DNA from: CBDCIS01 sp965217565
GTDB lineage: Bacteria > Chloroflexota > Dehalococcoidia > Lucifugimonadales > CATOSD01
Assembly (NCBI GenBank): GCA_965217565.1
Contig: CBDCIS010000010.1
Location: 124,001 to 188,000, forward strand
Direction of reading: 5' to 3'
Length of the DNA stretch: 64,000 nucleotides
Positions within the stretch are counted from its first letter, which is position 1. Each line of letters begins with the position of its first letter. Positions 61,495-64,000 of the stretch are shown one piece after another. Position numbers and translations under genes: made by a program. Under the pieces are notes generated by a model, which worked only from the letters and a program-made list of their open reading frames with translations, was not told the origin of the DNA and made no database searches.

Positions 61495-62235
61495 TCAGTA
61501 GGTGAGCGCGCCGCCGTTCACGTGGATGGCCTGGCCGGTGATGAAGCCTGCGTCGTCCGAGGCGAGAAAGGCGCAGGTCTTGCCTATCTCCTCCGGCATC
61601 CCCAGCCTGCCCAGGGGTATTGGCGCGAGGCGGTGCGTCGGGGGAGTCGGCGCGCCTTCCGGCATCGTGTCGAACGCGCCGGGCACGACGTGGTTGACCA
61701 GGATGCCGTGCGGGGCGAGCTCCATAGCCAACGCCCTCGTGAGTCCGAGCGCGCCCATCTTGGACGCGGACACGTGAGCCCAGCCCGCATGTCCCCTGAA
61801 GGCGTTGAGGCCGGAGACGTTGATGATTCGCCCACCGCCCGCCTCTATCATGCCTGGCACGACGGCTTTGCACAGGTAGAAGGGGCCGTCAAGGTTGACA
61901 GCCATGACCTCGCGCCACTGAGCCACGCTCATTTCGGTTATAGGCGCGGGCGCGCGCAGGCCGGCGTTGTTGACGAGGATGTCGATGCGGCCGAATTCGC
62001 CCAGGGCCGCGTCCATCATGCTATCGAGTTGCTCGAAGTCGCCAACGTCCGCGAGAATGGGAATCGCGCGCGCGCCGAGAGCCCTGACCTCACTGGCTAC
62101 GGCCTCCGCTTCCTCCCGGTTGCTGCGGGCGTTGACGACAACGTCCGCGCCCCGCCGCGCGAGCTCCAGCGCGGTGGCGCGGCCAATGTTTCTGCCAGAG
62201 CCGGTTACGAGCGCCACCTTGCCTTTCAGAGTCAC
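61495..62235 (-). CDS. SDR family oxidoreductase (FabG-like)
   Basis: Start GTG 62235 gives VTLKGKVALVTGSGRNIGRA, with GGGAG upstream; the open frame extends 54 bases further but is atypical. NNAGLRAP, the Ser in INVSGLNAF, and the HVSASKMGALGLTR segment form the active region; the usual catalytic Tyr-x-x-x-Lys is H-V-S-A-S-K here, with the aligned Tyr position replaced by His. The protein ends with GQAIHVNGGALTY. It is 20 bases upstream of the VWA gene. Confidence 0.85.
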   Translation of the reverse strand: MTLKGKVALVTGSGRNIGRATALELARRGADVVVNARSNREEAEAVASEVRALGARAIPILADVGDFEQLDSMMDAALGEFGRIDILVNNAGLRAPAPITEMSVAQWREVMAVNLDGPFYLCKAVVPGMIEAGGGRIINVSGLNAFRGHAGWAHVSASKMGALGLTRALAMELAPHGILVNHVVPGAFDTMPEGAPTPPTHRLAPIPLGRLGMPEEIGKTCAFLASDDAGFITGQAIHVNGGALTY

Positions 62236-62304
62236 TTGCTCATCTCCCAACTGAAGGGCAGCCACAAGGGTTGCCCCTACGAACGACACGCAGGACGGCG
62301 GAGA
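62236..62304. repeat. GTAGGGGCAACCCTTGTGG-type repeat, third copy
   Basis: In the 69-base gap between the SDR and CoA-transferase genes, the minus strand reads GTAGGGGCAACCCTTGTGGC followed by TGCCC (about 62257-62281). This matches the repeats near 14326 and 31420. Confidence 0.55.
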
Positions 62305-63519
62305 CTAGTCCGACGCCATGGCCGGCTCCTGGCTGCTTATCACCTGAGCGTCCTGAAGCCCTCGAATCTTGTCCTCGGTGTAGCCGAGAGTGTTCCTGAG
62401 TATCTCCTCGTTGTGCTGGCCCGGCGTGGGCGCGGAGCCGACTACCATCGGCGTTCGGCTGAACTTTATCATCTTGCCGGACACCCACATCGTGCCGGCT
62501 ACGGGGTCGGGCACTTCCATCAATATCTCGCGTTCGCGCAGGTGCGGCTCGTTAGCCGCCTGCACGACGTCGTTGACAGGGGCGCATGGTATGCTGAAGC
62601 TGGAGAGGAAGTCCACGGCCTCTTTGGTGGCCCTTGCGCCAAACCACTCGCCAAGCTCGCGCTCCAACTCCTCCGTGTTCTCGCCGCGGTCGGCGCGGGT
62701 GGCGAACCTGGGGTCGTCCAGCCACTGCGGCTTCTCGAGCGCCTCGCACAATCGACCCCACATGTGGTCGTTGGAGGCGGCGATGATGACGTAGCCGTCG
62801 GTGGTCTTGTACATGCCGCCCAGCCCGCTGCCGTTGCCCCTGCGCTCAGAGACGATGCCGTCCCCGAGGTAGGCGGATATGGGAATCTCGTTCGTGGTGA
62901 AGCCGGTGTCCGCCAGGCAAACGTCTATCGCCTGGCCCTCGCCCGAAATCTCGCGCTCCCTTAGCGCTGCCAACGCGCCGATTGTGGCGTGCAGGGCCGT
63001 AATCCGGTCAATCAGCGGGAAGGATGTCATCACCGGCGGGCCGTCCGGAAAGCCCGTGAGCGACGCCATGCCGCCCATCGCCTGACCGATGGGATCGAAC
63101 CCGACCCTGTCCTTGAGCGGCCCGTATTGGCCGTAGGCGGACACGTTTATCATGATTATCCTGGGGTTGAGCTTCTTCAATACATCGTAGCCGAGCCCCA
63201 TCACGTCGATTGTGCCGGGCCTGAAGTTCTGAAGCAGCACGTCCGACACCTTCACCAGGTCTCGGATCACCTCTTTGCCCTCCTCGGTGCGCAGGTTTAT
63301 GGAGAGGCTCTTCTTGCCGCTGTTGTACTGAACCCAGTACGCGCTCTGCCCCCTGACGGTTGGGCCGTTGGCGCGGCTCTCGTCGCCTCTGAGCGTCTCC
63401 ACCTTTATGACTTCCGCGCCCATTCGGGCGAACATCAGCGCGCACCTGGGGCCTGCCTGGTATCGTCCCAGGTCGAGCACGCGAATACCTTCGAGCGGGG
63501 TCTTTAGCGAGTTGGTCAT
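62305..63519 (-). CDS. CaiB/BaiF CoA-transferase family protein
   Basis: An intact 404-residue family III CoA-transferase: GIRVLDLGRYQAGPRCALMFARMGAEVIKVE at the start (quoted in two parts of a continuous strand-helix unit), VLLQNFRPGTIDVMGLGYD, ASLTGFPDGPPV and the probable catalytic Asp in FPLIDRITALHATIG. It transfers CoA between carboxylic acids. The upstream enoyl-CoA hydratase stops 5 bases before this start, suggesting joint action on an acyl-CoA. Confidence 0.92.
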   Translation of the reverse strand: MTNSLKTPLEGIRVLDLGRYQAGPRCALMFARMGAEVIKVETLRGDESRANGPTVRGQSAYWVQYNSGKKSLSINLRTEEGKEVIRDLVKVSDVLLQNFRPGTIDVMGLGYDVLKKLNPRIIMINVSAYGQYGPLKDRVGFDPIGQAMGGMASLTGFPDGPPVMTSFPLIDRITALHATIGALAALREREISGEGQAIDVCLADTGFTTNEIPISAYLGDGIVSERRGNGSGLGGMYKTTDGYVIIAASNDHMWGRLCEALEKPQWLDDPRFATRADRGENTEELERELGEWFGARATKEAVDFLSSFSIPCAPVNDVVQAANEPHLREREILMEVPDPVAGTMWVSGKMIKFSRTPMVVGSAPTPGQHNEEILRNTLGYTEDKIRGLQDAQVISSQEPAMASD

Positions 63520-63524
63520 TGCTC

Positions 63525-64000
63525 TTATCTCCTACCCTTCCTGTCCAGGAACTCCTTGAATCCTTCTTCGACCGTCGTTGCGGTCAGCTTGGTCTCGCGG
63601 GCCGCCACCTCGTTGTCGTGCATTTGCCGCCAGCCCGCGCCGATGTTGTCCAGCATAAGATCCTTGATACCCTGCACCATCCTGGCGTCGTTCGCGGCTA
63701 TCAGCTTGGCAATCTCCATGGCCTTGGGCATCAACTCTTCGGACGGCACTAGATGATTGAGAAGGCCTATCTGGAACGCCTCCTCCGCCTCGACGACGCG
63801 CCCGGTGAACAGCAACTCCTTGGCCTTGGGCCAGCCCACCTGCAGCGGCAGCGTCCAGGTAGAGTTGACGCGCCCATAGGAGGCGGCGAGAAACCGAAAG
63901 CGCGTCCTCTCGCAGCCGACGCGGATGTCGAAGCTGGACGACATGAGCGCGCCGCCGCCGTAGGCGAGGCCGTTGAGCGCGCCAATGGTGGGCTTGACGC
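63525..64000 (-). CDS. Enoyl-CoA hydratase/isomerase family protein (partial)
   Basis: The gene runs off the right edge. The visible 158 C-terminal residues include KPTIGALNGLAYGGGALM (oxyanion-hole GGG region), SFDIRVGCERTRFRF, LLFTGRVVEAEEAFQIGLLNHLV and the terminal EGFKEFLDRKGRR. This is a typical crotonase C-terminal half. It probably hydrates an enoyl-CoA supplied or used by the adjoining CoA-transferase. Confidence 0.88.
   Translation of the reverse strand, partial: VKPTIGALNGLAYGGGALMSSSFDIRVGCERTRFRFLAASYGRVNSTWTLPLQVGWPKAKELLFTGRVVEAEEAFQIGLLNHLVPSEELMPKAMEIAKLIAANDARMVQGIKDLMLDNIGAGWRQMHDNEVAARETKLTATTVEEGFKEFLDRKGRR

Noticed and set aside
60725..61501. Plus-strand 258-residue ORF
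   Set aside because: Antisense of the VWA gene; its hydrophobic His/Val/Leu composition comes from the reverse strand of a Gln/Glu-rich region.

Overview
The window is about 60% GC and dense in metabolic genes, with four CaiB/BaiF-type CoA-transferase genes or remnants, two TIM-barrel amidohydrolases, three SDR oxidoreductases, two amidase-signature enzymes, a crotonase, a MaoC-like relic and two MFS exporters. This paralogue-rich catabolic profile, together with bacterial-type housekeeping genes, suggests an uncultured Chloroflexota lineage of the Dehalococcoidia/SAR202 kind. That assignment is inference from gene content; no marker gene was searched.

Layout. 1-6.5 kb: a compact cluster of tyrosine-phosphatase-like protein, ADP-ribosylglycohydrolase and DUF2779 nuclease (+), convergent with recQ (-), then a YgjP-like metallopeptidase. 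6.6-17.9 kb: small membrane protein, amidohydrolase, enolase, SDR, retropepsin-like protease, MFS, CapA-like protein, alpha/beta hydrolase, a GatA/GatC-like pair, a second MFS and a small unknown protein. 18-21.2 kb: cmk-plsC-glmS on the minus strand. 21.4-25.4 kb: an accessory island with a Dam-like methylase, a restriction nuclease cut short by an IS5-family element, a possible toxin/antitoxin pair, a decayed C-terminal piece of ispG, and a clear RelE-type toxin/antitoxin pair. proS follows at once, so the island seems to have broken an ancestral ispG-proS neighbourhood. 27-36.2 kb: hydrolase, unknown protein, alcohol dehydrogenase, MBL-fold protein, cupin, a second IS5-family element that landed exactly on the cupin stop codon, amidase and a SulP-STAS transporter.

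36.4-44.1 kb is a gene graveyard next to tRNA-Asn: pieces of a serine recombinase, IS21 istA/istB, a frameshifted MaoC-like gene, a broken CoA-transferase, one interrupted by a single stop codon, an IS630 element, IS1380 and IS3-type relics. An intact amidohydrolase and SDR lie among them.

44.3-47 kb carries an NCS2 permease with an ATPase-like C-terminal domain and a bacterial voltage-gated cation channel with a TLEGW pore motif. 48.2-59.4 kb holds the well-known trio circularly permuted ATP-grasp / alpha-E / transglutaminase. Here the trio is split by about 7.5 kb containing a VapC toxin/antitoxin pair, a fossil chimera of the amt and ATP-grasp 3' ends, a tightly packed three-gene GTPase cassette (TRAFAC-like GTPase, large associated protein, membrane-anchored ectodomain protein) and an ammonium transporter. 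The GTPase cassette is the best candidate for an under-described system. 59.4-64 kb: a VWA protein, SDR, CoA-transferase and an enoyl-CoA hydratase cut by the window edge form a minus-strand run.
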